The position numbers and the translations under genes were made by a program. From positions 18,565 through 82,564 of the forward strand of contig JAAVZR010000027.1 of NCBI GenBank assembly GCA_022791755.1: DNA of 64,000 nucleotides, given 5' to 3'. The notes below the pieces were generated by a model. The model saw nothing but the letters and a program-made list of their open reading frames with translations, did not search any database and had not been told where the DNA came from. Source of the stretch: Lachnospiraceae bacterium (GTDB lineage: Bacteria; Bacillota; Clostridia; Lachnospirales; Lachnospiraceae). Positions 41,621 through 50,027 of the stretch are shown piece by piece; the first letter of the stretch is position 1, and each line of letters begins with the position of its first letter.

Positions 41621-44179
41621 ATGAGTAAAAAGATAAAGAAATTCCTGGGGTTCAGCCTGACAGGTATGGTAGTCCTCTGCATCGGCATTTTTGCTTGGAT
41701 GATGCAGTATATGGATCAGAAAAGCACGGAGGCGATCCGGGCGATCGGCGAGCTGTACATGCTGGAAGTCAACGACCAGCTGGAGCAGAAGTTTTCGGCG
41801 ATCACGGATCTGCGGCTGGATCAGGTGGGAGGAATCATAAGAGGTACGGCCGCGGGAAATTTTGAGTCTGTCGAACAGCTGCAGAATCAGCTGGCGAGCA
41901 GCGCCGGCGTCCGCGAGTTTGAGTTCCTTGGCCTGTATACGGCAGACGGGGAAGGCCAGGTGATCTATGGAAATGCCATAGAGCCGATTGACCGGCGGGA
42001 ATTTGAGGAGGCCCTGATCGATGGAGAGAAGGGGCTTTCCAGTGCTTACAGCGAGTCGGGGGAGAAGCTGCTTTTGCTGATACAGGAGGCACAGTATCCC
42101 ATGAGCGACGGTCGGACCAGCTGCGCTGTCGTGGTGGGGATTCCGATGGATTACCTTAATGAGGCCATGGCGCTGGATACCGATGGCGCGCTGGTATATT
42201 CTCATATTATCCGGCGTGACGGAAGCTATGTGATCCGCAACGGAGAAGCATTCCGCGATAATTATTTTAACCGGATCGTGGAGATCTGTTCGGAATTTAA
42301 CGGAAAGACTCCGGAGCAATATGTGGAGGAGCTTCAGAATGCGATGACGGAGGACAAAGATTACTCCGCTCTGCTGATGGAAGGCGGCGTTCACCGTCAT
42401 CTGTACTGCTCGGCTCTGCCGGGCTCAGAGTGGTATCTGGTCAGTATTATGCCCTACGGTGTTCTGGACGATGCTGTCAATAATCTGAGCAATGAGCGTT
42501 CAATCACGGTATTAGGGGTATGCAGCGTGATACTTCTCGGTTTGGGAGGCGTGTTTTTCGTGTACTTCCAGATGTCGAGGCAGCAGATGAAGGAGCTGGA
42601 GGCCGCCAGGCAGGAGGCGCTTCGTGCCAACCATGCAAAGAGCGAGTTCCTCTCCAATATGAGTCATGATATCCGGACTCCCATGAACGGTATCGTGGGA
42701 ATGACGGCTATCGCCATGGCGAATATGGACGACAGCGCCAGGGTCCAGGACTGCCTGAAGAAGATCACGCTTTCCAGCAGGCATCTTCTGGGACTTATTA
42801 ACGATGTGCTGGATATGTCAAAGATTGAGAGCGGCCGGCTGTCTCTGAATATGGACCAGCTGTCTCTGCGCGATACGATGGACAGCATTGTCAACATCGT
42901 GCAGCCTCAGATCCGTTCGCGAAAGCAGCACTTCGACGTTTTTATCCAGAAAATCGAGACGGAGGATGTGTACTGCGACAGCGTGCGTCTGAATCAGATT
43001 CTGATCAATCTTTTGTCCAATGCGGTGAAGTTTACGCCGGAGGGCGGCGTGATCAATGTCTATCTGTCGCAGGAGTCCTCGCCGTTGGGAGAGAATTTTG
43101 TGCGCTGTCATTTCCGGGTGAAGGACAGCGGCATCGGCATGACGCCGGAGTTTCAGAAAGAGATATTTGACACATTCACCAGAGAGAAAAACCAGCAGGT
43201 GGATAAGACAGAGGGCACCGGTCTGGGAATGGCGATCACAAAATATATTGTGGACGCCATGAAAGGGACGATCGAAGTCACCAGCGCCGTAGGCAAGGGA
43301 AGCGAGTTCCATGTGACGCTGGATCTGGAAAAGGCCCTGACAAAGATAGAGGATATGTTCCTGCCGGCCTGGAATATCCTGGTGGTGGATAATAACGAGG
43401 ATCTGTGCCGCAGTGCCGTGGATGCGCTGAAGGAGATCGGGGTATCGCCGGAATGGGCCCTGGATGGCAGGACGGCGGTTCAGATGGTGGAGAAGCGCCA
43501 CAGAGAGCATAATGACTATCATTTTGTGCTGCTGGACTGGCGGATGCCGGATATGGACGGCGTGCAGACGACACGGGAGATTCGAAAGCGCGTGGGTGAC
43601 GCGGTCCCGATTCTGATTATTTCGGCTTATGACTGGAGCGATATCGAGGAAGAGGCCAAGGAGGCAGGGGTTCATGGTTTTATCTCCAAGCCGCTGTTTA
43701 AGTCAAACCTGTATCTGGGACTGAGCCATTATATGGAAGGAGAGTCGGAAGAGCCGGAAGAGGAAGAGAATGACAGTCAGGAATTTGCCGGAATGCGTGT
43801 CCTCCTGGCCGAAGACAATGATCTGAACTGGGAGATTGCGGAGGACATTCTTTCCGAGGCCGGGTTTGAACTGGAGAGGGCGGAGAATGGCAAGATATGT
43901 GCGGAGATGTTTGAAAAATCAGAACCTTACTATTATGATCTGGTTTTGATGGATATCCGGATGCCGGTGATGACCGGCTACGACGCCGCGGTGCGGATCC
44001 GTGCCACGGAACGTCCGGATTCCGGTTTGCCGATCATTGCCATGACGGCGGATGCTTTTTCCGAGGATATTAAAAGGTGCCTGGAGTGCGGGATGAATGC
44101 CCATATTGCGAAGCCCATCGATGTTCAGATTCTGATCCAGCATCTGAGAAAGTATTTGAAAAAGGATTCGGAGGAGTGA
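41621..44179 (+). CDS. Hybrid sensor histidine kinase with extracellular sensor and two receiver domains
   Basis: 852 aa from ATG 41621; an in-frame ATG at 41597 is possible. Membrane helix (about residues 8-27), extracellular Cache-like domain of about 260 residues, second helix (about 295-315), then HisKA with SNMSHDIRTPMNGIVGM (phospho-His), HATPase with NLLSNAVKFTPEGG and GTGLGMAITKYIV, receiver 1 (VVDNNEDLC, LLDWRMPDMDG, SKPL) and receiver 2 (LLAEDNDLN, LMDIRMPVMTG, AKPID). Both receivers keep the phospho-Asp and Lys. No output domain or HPt is present, so phosphate must pass to another protein. Four bases separate it from the LytTR regulator gene. It may sense the substrate of the downstream reductase, which is inference. 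Confidence 0.9.
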   Translation: MSKKIKKFLGFSLTGMVVLCIGIFAWMMQYMDQKSTEAIRAIGELYMLEVNDQLEQKFSAITDLRLDQVGGIIRGTAAGNFESVEQLQNQLASSAGVREFEFLGLYTADGEGQVIYGNAIEPIDRREFEEALIDGEKGLSSAYSESGEKLLLLIQEAQYPMSDGRTSCAVVVGIPMDYLNEAMALDTDGALVYSHIIRRDGSYVIRNGEAFRDNYFNRIVEICSEFNGKTPEQYVEELQNAMTEDKDYSALLMEGGVHRHLYCSALPGSEWYLVSIMPYGVLDDAVNNLSNERSITVLGVCSVILLGLGGVFFVYFQMSRQQMKELEAARQEALRANHAKSEFLSNMSHDIRTPMNGIVGMTAIAMANMDDSARVQDCLKKITLSSRHLLGLINDVLDMSKIESGRLSLNMDQLSLRDTMDSIVNIVQPQIRSRKQHFDVFIQKIETEDVYCDSVRLNQILINLLSNAVKFTPEGGVINVYLSQESSPLGENFVRCHFRVKDSGIGMTPEFQKEIFDTFTREKNQQVDKTEGTGLGMAITKYIVDAMKGTIEVTSAVGKGSEFHVTLDLEKALTKIEDMFLPAWNILVVDNNEDLCRSAVDALKEIGVSPEWALDGRTAVQMVEKRHREHNDYHFVLLDWRMPDMDGVQTTREIRKRVGDAVPILIISAYDWSDIEEEAKEAGVHGFISKPLFKSNLYLGLSHYMEGESEEPEEEENDSQEFAGMRVLLAEDNDLNWEIAEDILSEAGFELERAENGKICAEMFEKSEPYYYDLVLMDIRMPVMTGYDAAVRIRATERPDSGLPIIAMTADAFSEDIKRCLECGMNAHIAKPIDVQILIQHLRKYLKKDSEE

Positions 44180-44182
44180 TCC

Positions 44183-44890
44183 ATGCTGCGAATAGCCATT
44201 GTGGATGACGAACCGAAGGAACGGGAGCAGCTGCAAGAATATGTGGAGAACTATTTTTCGGCTCAGGGGAAGGATATTTTTATTCTGAGCTATCCGGACG
44301 GCGCCTCGCTGATCAGGGAGGCGCCGAAGGATCTGGATATCCTCTTTCTGGATATTCAGATGGAGGAAGTGGACGGCATACACGCGGCCAGGCGGATCCG
44401 TGAGTATGACAGCGAGGTCCTGATTATCTTCATCACCAATATGGTCCAGTATGCCATCGAAGGTTATTCGGTGAACGCGCTGGATTTTGTACTGAAACCG
44501 GTGGATGGGGAGGCAGTGGCCAGAGAGCTGGACAAGGCGGTGAAGCGGTTAAAGAGCAAGGCATCGCCGATGATCTCCGTGCGGGGCGTCGAAGGCGTGT
44601 TTGTAATGGATGCGGGGAAGATAAGCTATATCGAGACCTATGACCGCAGGCTTTTGATTCACACTGCGAAAGGGGAGGCAATCCGCTGTAATGATACACT
44701 TCAGGCATTGGAGGAGAGGCTGCCGGGATGGTTTTTTCGCTGTCACAGCGCTTACCTGGTGAATCTGCGCCTGGTGGAGAGGATCGCAGGCAGTGATATC
44801 GTGGTAGACGGGGACAGAATTCCGCTGAGCAAACACCGCAAGAGGGAATTCATGCAAGCGATGGCCAGCTATGTAAAGGAGATACTGTGA
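44183..44890 (+). CDS. LytTR-family response regulator (AgrA-like)
   Basis: 235 aa. Receiver domain (about 1-120) with IVDDEPKE, phospho-Asp in LFLDIQMEEVDG and the Lys in LKPVDGE; DNA-binding LytTR domain from about 130 (ISVRGVEGVFVMDAGKISYI, then RCHSAYLVNLRLVERI). It should bind direct-repeat sites upstream of target promoters. Its cognate kinase is probably the GHKL protein encoded two bases downstream, with possible input from the hybrid kinase upstream. The nearest candidate target is the FAD reductase gene at 46359. Confidence 0.92.
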   Translation: MLRIAIVDDEPKEREQLQEYVENYFSAQGKDIFILSYPDGASLIREAPKDLDILFLDIQMEEVDGIHAARRIREYDSEVLIIFITNMVQYAIEGYSVNALDFVLKPVDGEAVARELDKAVKRLKSKASPMISVRGVEGVFVMDAGKISYIETYDRRLLIHTAKGEAIRCNDTLQALEERLPGWFFRCHSAYLVNLRLVERIAGSDIVVDGDRIPLSKHRKREFMQAMASYVKEIL

Positions 44891-44891
44891 G

Positions 44892-46232
44892 ATGGCGGTA
44901 TGGCTGAAATCCATGGTAATCCCTGTGGGCCTGACAGCAGCGGAGCTGTTTTTGCTGCGGTATCTGGTCTACGGAAAGAAACGATATAAAAGATCTGGCA
45001 CACTGCCGTCACAGGTTGTACTGGCAGTGTTTTTTTGTGTCGGCGTTTTTTTACAGGTGAGTCGTTTTTGGGGCAGCAGCGGCATGGGGTCCTACCTGAA
45101 AATACTGGTAAAGGCGGCGTATTACTATCTGATTCTGACCGGCTATCTGAACATTAACAGAAGGCTGGCTTTTTATTATCTGGTGATCTTTTATATACCG
45201 GTGGATGTCTGCGATCTGGCGGTGTTTGTGACAATGCTCAGAAACTGGGGGATCGATGTGAGCGGATCCGGGCTGATGCCGGGGCAGGCGTTTATCTATC
45301 TGTGGATCAGCTTTCTGCTGCGTCTGCTGGTACTGTCTGTGATACGGCGGTTTATGGATGAGAATCATCAGAGAAGTCTGAGCGGTATGCAGATGATTCT
45401 GATCGTCATAGCTGTGCTGCCCTTTTTATATATGAGGGACCTGGGGTTCTGGCTCCCTCTCAGCAATGACGAGATCGGCTCGTGGTCTCTGATCTTTCTG
45501 GGGGTGACAGGCGTCATTTCCCTGCTTTTGGTCATCGGAAATGAGAGAATGGTCTACTATCATATCCAGCGCAACGAACTTTTGAAAATGCAGCATCTGA
45601 TTCATCATCAGCATGAACAGTACGAGTTGCGCCGGGAAGCGGTGGATCTGGTGAATCAGAAATATCACGATATGCGCCATCAGCTGATGGGGATTTTGGG
45701 CATGGATGACGTGAAGGAAATTCACCGGTATGTGGACTCCCTGCGCTGTGAAATCACTCCATTTGAGAGCTTCTTCCGGACGGGAAACCAGCTGATGGAT
45801 ATCATTTTGAGTGAAAAGGCCCGGGAATGCGCAGGGAAGAACATTCAGCTGGTTCCCACGGTGGACGGCAGCGTCCTGTCCGTGCTGGAGGCCGCCGACC
45901 TGTGCACGATATTTGGCAATGCCCTGGATAATGCCATTGAAAGCTGTGAGAAGCTGCCGGAGGGACGATCCCGGAGGATTACTCTGAAGGTGTATGCCGT
46001 CAGAGGCTTTCTGGGGATCTGCCTGGAAAATTCCTGCATCAGGAGAATGAGACGGGAGGAGGGGCATTTTCTGACCACAAAAGACGATGCGGAGAACCAT
46101 GGCTTTGGCCTGAAGGGGATCCGGCAGGCTGTGGAGAAGTATCAGGGAGTGATGGAGACGGAGATACAGGGCTCCGAATTTGTCCTGACCTTGCTGATTC
46201 CTCTGACGGAAGATTCTGCGCCGTCCAGTTAG
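44892..46232 (+). CDS. GHKL-type sensor histidine kinase (AgrC-like)
   Basis: 446 aa. About six transmembrane helices in residues 5-225, then a coiled-coil linker and the kinase core: the His box QKYHDMRHQLMGILG (about residue 258), N box NALDNAIESCEKLPEG and GFGLKGIRQAVEKYQG. This is the peptide- or small-molecule-sensing AgrC/ComD layout. No AgrB/AgrD-like precursor or processing gene was found nearby, so the signal is unknown. Co-transcribed with the LytTR regulator. Confidence 0.9.
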   Translation: MAVWLKSMVIPVGLTAAELFLLRYLVYGKKRYKRSGTLPSQVVLAVFFCVGVFLQVSRFWGSSGMGSYLKILVKAAYYYLILTGYLNINRRLAFYYLVIFYIPVDVCDLAVFVTMLRNWGIDVSGSGLMPGQAFIYLWISFLLRLLVLSVIRRFMDENHQRSLSGMQMILIVIAVLPFLYMRDLGFWLPLSNDEIGSWSLIFLGVTGVISLLLVIGNERMVYYHIQRNELLKMQHLIHHQHEQYELRREAVDLVNQKYHDMRHQLMGILGMDDVKEIHRYVDSLRCEITPFESFFRTGNQLMDIILSEKARECAGKNIQLVPTVDGSVLSVLEAADLCTIFGNALDNAIESCEKLPEGRSRRITLKVYAVRGFLGICLENSCIRRMRREEGHFLTTKDDAENHGFGLKGIRQAVEKYQGVMETEIQGSEFVLTLLIPLTEDSAPSS

Positions 46233-46251
46233 ACAGATATTTAACCCACTT

Positions 46252-46320
46252 ATCCGTAACGGATTCCCTTTCTTTTTGTTTTGCGCTAGAATAAGGGCGG
46301 TTGTGATATGGGGTCACAAC
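46252..46320 (+). promoter_or_regulatory. Palindromes upstream of the FAD reductase
   Basis: ATCCG-TAA-CGGAT (46252-46264) and GTTGTGA-7-TCACAAC (46300-46320) are perfect inverted repeats in the 126-base gap before the reductase gene. A weak -10 (TAGAAT, 46287-46292) lies between them. They could be binding sites for a regulator, but LytTR sites are usually direct repeats, so the link to the neighbouring LytTR protein is unproven. Confidence 0.35.
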
Positions 46321-46358
46321 GACAGAGGATATCATTCTATGAAAGGGGATCAAGGTAT

Positions 46359-48482
46359 ATGAAGAAACAGGGTATTTCCCGAAGAGATTTTTTAAAGGGC
46401 GCAGCAGCCGGTGCGGCTACGGTGGCCTTCAGCGGTATTCTGGGCGCCTGCGCTTCGGAGCCGGAAGGAACGACGGCGGCTCCCGTCACAGAAGCGCTTA
46501 CGACGGCAGCTCCTGAGACGACGGCGCCGGCAGAGACGGCCACAGCAGCTCCCGAGACGACGGCTCCTGAGACCACGGCGGCAGGCGGTGAGGGCGGCCC
46601 CGGTGGACCCGGCGGAGGTCCCGGTGGACCCGGAGGTCCCGGCGGAGCCAGCACACCGGTGGAGCCCTTTACCTCCGGTGTGACGCAGGACGGCCGTGTG
46701 AAGGGCTACTCCGGCCCTGGCGACTGGCTGGGCACGGCTCCCTCTCTGACTCCTGAGGAGACAGTGGATGTGGAGATCGTGGTGGTAGGAGCAGGTCATG
46801 CGGGAACCCACGCGGCTCTGTCTGCCATGCAGAACGGTGCAAAGAGCCTGGTGGTGCTGGAGCGCCAGGATCCGGATATGTTTGACTGGTACGGGGAGGA
46901 TATTGCGGCCTATAACTGCAAGCTGGCCAAAGAGCACGGGATCGCCGAGTATGACCTGGGCGCCATTACCAACGAGTATGTGACGCGCAGCGGCGGCCGC
47001 TGCAATCCGGACGTGATCCGCAGCTTTGTACAGAATTCCGGTCCTATGGTAGACAATCTTCTGGATGTGGCCCGCGAGGTGTGCGCTGATAAGGCCGGTT
47101 ATGCCTCACTGCCCGGTATCGCCGGTACGGTGCTGGAAACCAATGTGAACATGCTGGAGGATATCATGCTGGTCTATGACAACACGGAGAACGGCCAGCT
47201 GTTTATTCAGACGCAGATGGATCCGGAGAAACTGCGTCAGGGGCTCGACGTATATGAGTGCGAAAATCTGACCAACTATCCCATCGTGACCGGCACGAAG
47301 ACCTGGGCCTCCACCGTCACCTTTGCCGGTAAATATAATGCGGAGCCGATCCAGGGCGTGGCGGCCAACTCCACCATCCGTTATGTCCAGAGCGCATGTC
47401 TGGCCAAGGCGGCTTCCATGGGTGCGGAGATATATTTCAATGCGGATGCCCAGGTGCTGGTGCAGAATGCAGAAGGGGATGTCACCGGTATCATCGCCAA
47501 GGTGGACGGCAAGCTGATTCAGTATAATGCCAGCAAGGGCGTCATTCTGTGCGGCGGCGACTATGCAGCCAACGCGGACATGTGCTGGGCTCTCCTGAAT
47601 GAATACATGGAGGAGAACGAGCGTCTGGGCGGCTCGAAGGAGAACTTCTTCTCCTTCATGGGCGGACGCAACGGCTCTTCCGTTAAGATGGGATGCTGGG
47701 CCGGCGGCTTCGTGGACCCGGCTCCCCGTGGCACCATGATCCTGGGCGGCGGCGTCAGCAGTCCCTGGGGAACCAACAGCTGCCTGTGGCTGAATTCCAA
47801 GGGCAGGCGCTACTGCAACGAGGGCAATATCATGGCGACCAACCGCGCCACCTACCTGCAACAGGCGGGAATCGCCGTCATGCTGGTGGACGGCAACTGG
47901 ATTAACAGCGCCTGCGGTTCCGGCATGGAGCACTCCGGTCCTGATTTCGGCCGTCCTCAGTTCTGGGCCGATATGGCGGAGGGCATGAACAGCGAGCCGG
48001 ATGAAAACGGACAGATCACGATTCTGACCGGCACCATCATGGAACGCGGCTATGCGAAGATGTATAAGGCCGACAGCCTGGATGAGCTTCTGACGCTGTG
48101 CGGCTATGACGATGAGGCCAAAGCCGTGGCGCTAAAGAGCATTGCCCACTACAATGAAATGTGCCATGCCGGTGTGGATTCCGACTATGGTAAGGGCGCC
48201 ATCGCCATGAACCCCATCGAGACGGCCCCGTTCTATGCGACGGTGGGCTCGATCCGCCAGTCGGCTCCGACCCCGTCCATGGTGACGATGAGCGGCCTGA
48301 TGACAGATGAAAATCAGAATGTACTGCGCAATGACAACAGTCTGATCAAGGGCCTGTACGCAGCCGGCAACAGTCTGGGAGGCCGCTATGGTCTGGGATA
48401 CAGCTGTCCGTCTGCCGGCAACTCCATCGGCATGGCCTGCACCAACGGCTATGTGGCCGGCAAGATTGTGGCCGAACTGTAA
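46359..48482 (+). CDS. Exported FAD-dependent reductase (flavocytochrome c/fumarate-reductase-like)
   Basis: 707 aa from ATG 46359 (GGGGATCAAGG upstream). Tat-type signal SRRDFLKGAAAGAATVAF ends in a lipobox-like LGACAS, so it is probably exported folded and anchored outside. A linker rich in ATTAAPETT units and a Gly-Pro run (GGPGGGPGGPGGPGG) precede the FAD_binding_2 domain: dinucleotide site VVVGAGHAGTHAALSA (about residue 130), VILCGGDYAANADM, and the C-terminal FAD block GGRYGLGYSCPSAGNSIG. The family reduces fumarate, urocanate, cinnamates or similar acceptors. It lacks its own FMN or heme domain; the FMN lipoprotein at 40947 could supply electrons. The substrate cannot be read from sequence. 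Confidence 0.88.
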   Translation: MKKQGISRRDFLKGAAAGAATVAFSGILGACASEPEGTTAAPVTEALTTAAPETTAPAETATAAPETTAPETTAAGGEGGPGGPGGGPGGPGGPGGASTPVEPFTSGVTQDGRVKGYSGPGDWLGTAPSLTPEETVDVEIVVVGAGHAGTHAALSAMQNGAKSLVVLERQDPDMFDWYGEDIAAYNCKLAKEHGIAEYDLGAITNEYVTRSGGRCNPDVIRSFVQNSGPMVDNLLDVAREVCADKAGYASLPGIAGTVLETNVNMLEDIMLVYDNTENGQLFIQTQMDPEKLRQGLDVYECENLTNYPIVTGTKTWASTVTFAGKYNAEPIQGVAANSTIRYVQSACLAKAASMGAEIYFNADAQVLVQNAEGDVTGIIAKVDGKLIQYNASKGVILCGGDYAANADMCWALLNEYMEENERLGGSKENFFSFMGGRNGSSVKMGCWAGGFVDPAPRGTMILGGGVSSPWGTNSCLWLNSKGRRYCNEGNIMATNRATYLQQAGIAVMLVDGNWINSACGSGMEHSGPDFGRPQFWADMAEGMNSEPDENGQITILTGTIMERGYAKMYKADSLDELLTLCGYDDEAKAVALKSIAHYNEMCHAGVDSDYGKGAIAMNPIETAPFYATVGSIRQSAPTPSMVTMSGLMTDENQNVLRNDNSLIKGLYAAGNSLGGRYGLGYSCPSAGNSIGMACTNGYVAGKIVAEL

Positions 48483-48553
48483 AAAAGAGCGGCGCAGAGG
48501 GCCGGCGGCAGATATTATTTGACGCCGGGCCGTGGGTATGAGACGATACACAG

Positions 48554-48585
48554 GGGCTCCGCTCTCTCAGGGACGGAGCCCTTTT
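48554..48585 (+). terminator. Terminator after the FAD reductase
   Basis: GGGCTCCG (48554-48561) with CGGAGCCC (48574-48581), then TTTT. Confidence 0.8.
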
Positions 48586-48615
48586 AGACGAATTTCACCG
48601 GCGGGAGGAGAGAAG

Positions 48616-49959
48616 ATGGAACTGGTAGAACGGGTGGAGAAATATAAACAGGATCAGGAGGAGACGTACCGGGAGCTGAGGGAGAATCCCATGGACCTGG
48701 ACGCTCTGTTTCAGACAGTGGTGAAAGCGGTTCATTATGATTATGTGGGATTTGAGGCGAAGAGGCGATACTTTATGCCCGGAGAGTATCATACCTATGT
48801 GTTTTCCCACTTTCGCTTTGATTCGCTGACCATGGAGATGCTGGTGCGCAGCCTTCATCAGTTTGCCGGGGATATGCATGACCGTCGTCTGCGGTTTCAC
48901 TGCGATGACTGGATCGACTATCGGAATCTGGCCATGAAGTACCGGGTGAGGGCTTATGGGGATTCCCTTTATGTGACCTGGGCGGCTCCCGAGACCGGGC
49001 TCGTGGCCGGGGATCGGATCCTGACGGTTCACCGTATGACGCCGGAGAAGGTGCGCTCTTTCATGCGAAAGACGGCATTTTACAGCGACGTGCCGGAGAG
49101 GGAGCTGTGGGGCGGGTATCTGCGGATGGCCCGTTCTCTGGAGGTCATGCATGAGGACGGCAGCCGGGAGAGAAAGACGGTAGAGCTGTGGCCGGCACAG
49201 GAGGAGGAATACGAGATTTCTTTTCGTATGCTGGATGCGGATACGTCTTATCTGCGTCTGGAGCGGATGGACCGGGAGGCGATGGGACGGATTCTGGCGG
49301 AGCATGGAGAGGAGATCGCCGGCAGCGGGAAGCTGATCCTTGATCTGCGCCGCTGCGTGGGGGGAGACGAGGACGGCTGCTGGGATCTGTTTCCATGGCT
49401 GGTGGACCGGGAGTACGATATCCGCCGGCTCTTAAACGACGAAGGAAGCTATGTGCTCTTTACAAAGAATAACTGCGACCGGCGCTACGGGACGCTGAAA
49501 GTCTTTCGGGAATCGCTTGCCGATCCCGCTCAGATCGCCCTGATCGAAGAGGAGATGGAGATCTGGCGTCAGAACTATGGGAAGGGACTCGTCTATCAGC
49601 CTCCGGCGCCGGCGGAGGAGCAGTACATCGTTCCGGCGCAGCGGGCTCCCGGGAAGGTGGTGCTGCTGACAGATACATTCTGCGAAAATGAGGGAGAACA
49701 GTTTGCGGCCATGTGCCAGCGATGCGGCTCTAAGGTGGTTACCATAGGCCGCCCTACCATGGGGACGCTGGATTATTATGATTGTGTCCATCTGGCTGTC
49801 AATGAGCATATGACGCTGTCCTACCCTATCCGCATGACAAAGGCGGCTTATGAGGGCCGCGGAATCAGCGAAAAAGGGCTGCCGGTGGATGAATATATTC
49901 CGTGGACGCCCGAGGAGATCCACGAGGACCGGCTGCTTAACCGGGCCAGACAGATCTGA
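48616..49959 (+). CDS. S41-like (C-terminal-processing-peptidase-like) protein, possibly inactive
   Basis: 447 aa from ATG 48616 (GGAGGAGAG upstream). No signal peptide. A PDZ-like middle region (GLVAGDRILTVHRMTPEKV, about 135-155) is followed by an S41/tail-specific-protease-like domain (DTSYLRLERM, GKLILDLRRCVGG, KVVLLTDTFCENEGEQFAAM, GRPTMGTLDYYD). At the place where S41 enzymes carry the nucleophile Ser (usually near SxSAxE or SDGE), this protein reads CENEGEQF with no serine. It may therefore be a non-peptidase homolog, or a Cys may have been recruited. Cytoplasmic. Ends against a convergent lipoprotein gene. Confidence 0.7.
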   Translation: MELVERVEKYKQDQEETYRELRENPMDLDALFQTVVKAVHYDYVGFEAKRRYFMPGEYHTYVFSHFRFDSLTMEMLVRSLHQFAGDMHDRRLRFHCDDWIDYRNLAMKYRVRAYGDSLYVTWAAPETGLVAGDRILTVHRMTPEKVRSFMRKTAFYSDVPERELWGGYLRMARSLEVMHEDGSRERKTVELWPAQEEEYEISFRMLDADTSYLRLERMDREAMGRILAEHGEEIAGSGKLILDLRRCVGGDEDGCWDLFPWLVDREYDIRRLLNDEGSYVLFTKNNCDRRYGTLKVFRESLADPAQIALIEEEMEIWRQNYGKGLVYQPPAPAEEQYIVPAQRAPGKVVLLTDTFCENEGEQFAAMCQRCGSKVVTIGRPTMGTLDYYDCVHLAVNEHMTLSYPIRMTKAAYEGRGISEKGLPVDEYIPWTPEEIHEDRLLNRARQI

Positions 49960-49967
49960 ATAAAAAG

Positions 49968-50002
49968 CAGGCTGCGCGGCATGACAATACCGGCGCAGCC
50001 TG
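49968..50002. terminator. Terminator between convergent genes
   Basis: CAGGCTGCGC (49968-49977) with GCGCAGCCTG (49993-50002), ten perfect pairs. T/A tracts are short but an A-run on the left side would give U residues for the minus-strand transcript. Confidence 0.7.
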
Positions 50003-50027
50003 TTGCGTGAAGGAAATCATGGTTGTC

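Noticed and set aside
46490..46660. Possible tandem DNA repeat or CRISPR-like array in the reductase linker
   Set aside because: The repetition is at codon level (Thr/Ala/Pro and Gly/Pro linker), with no regular repeat-spacer structure.
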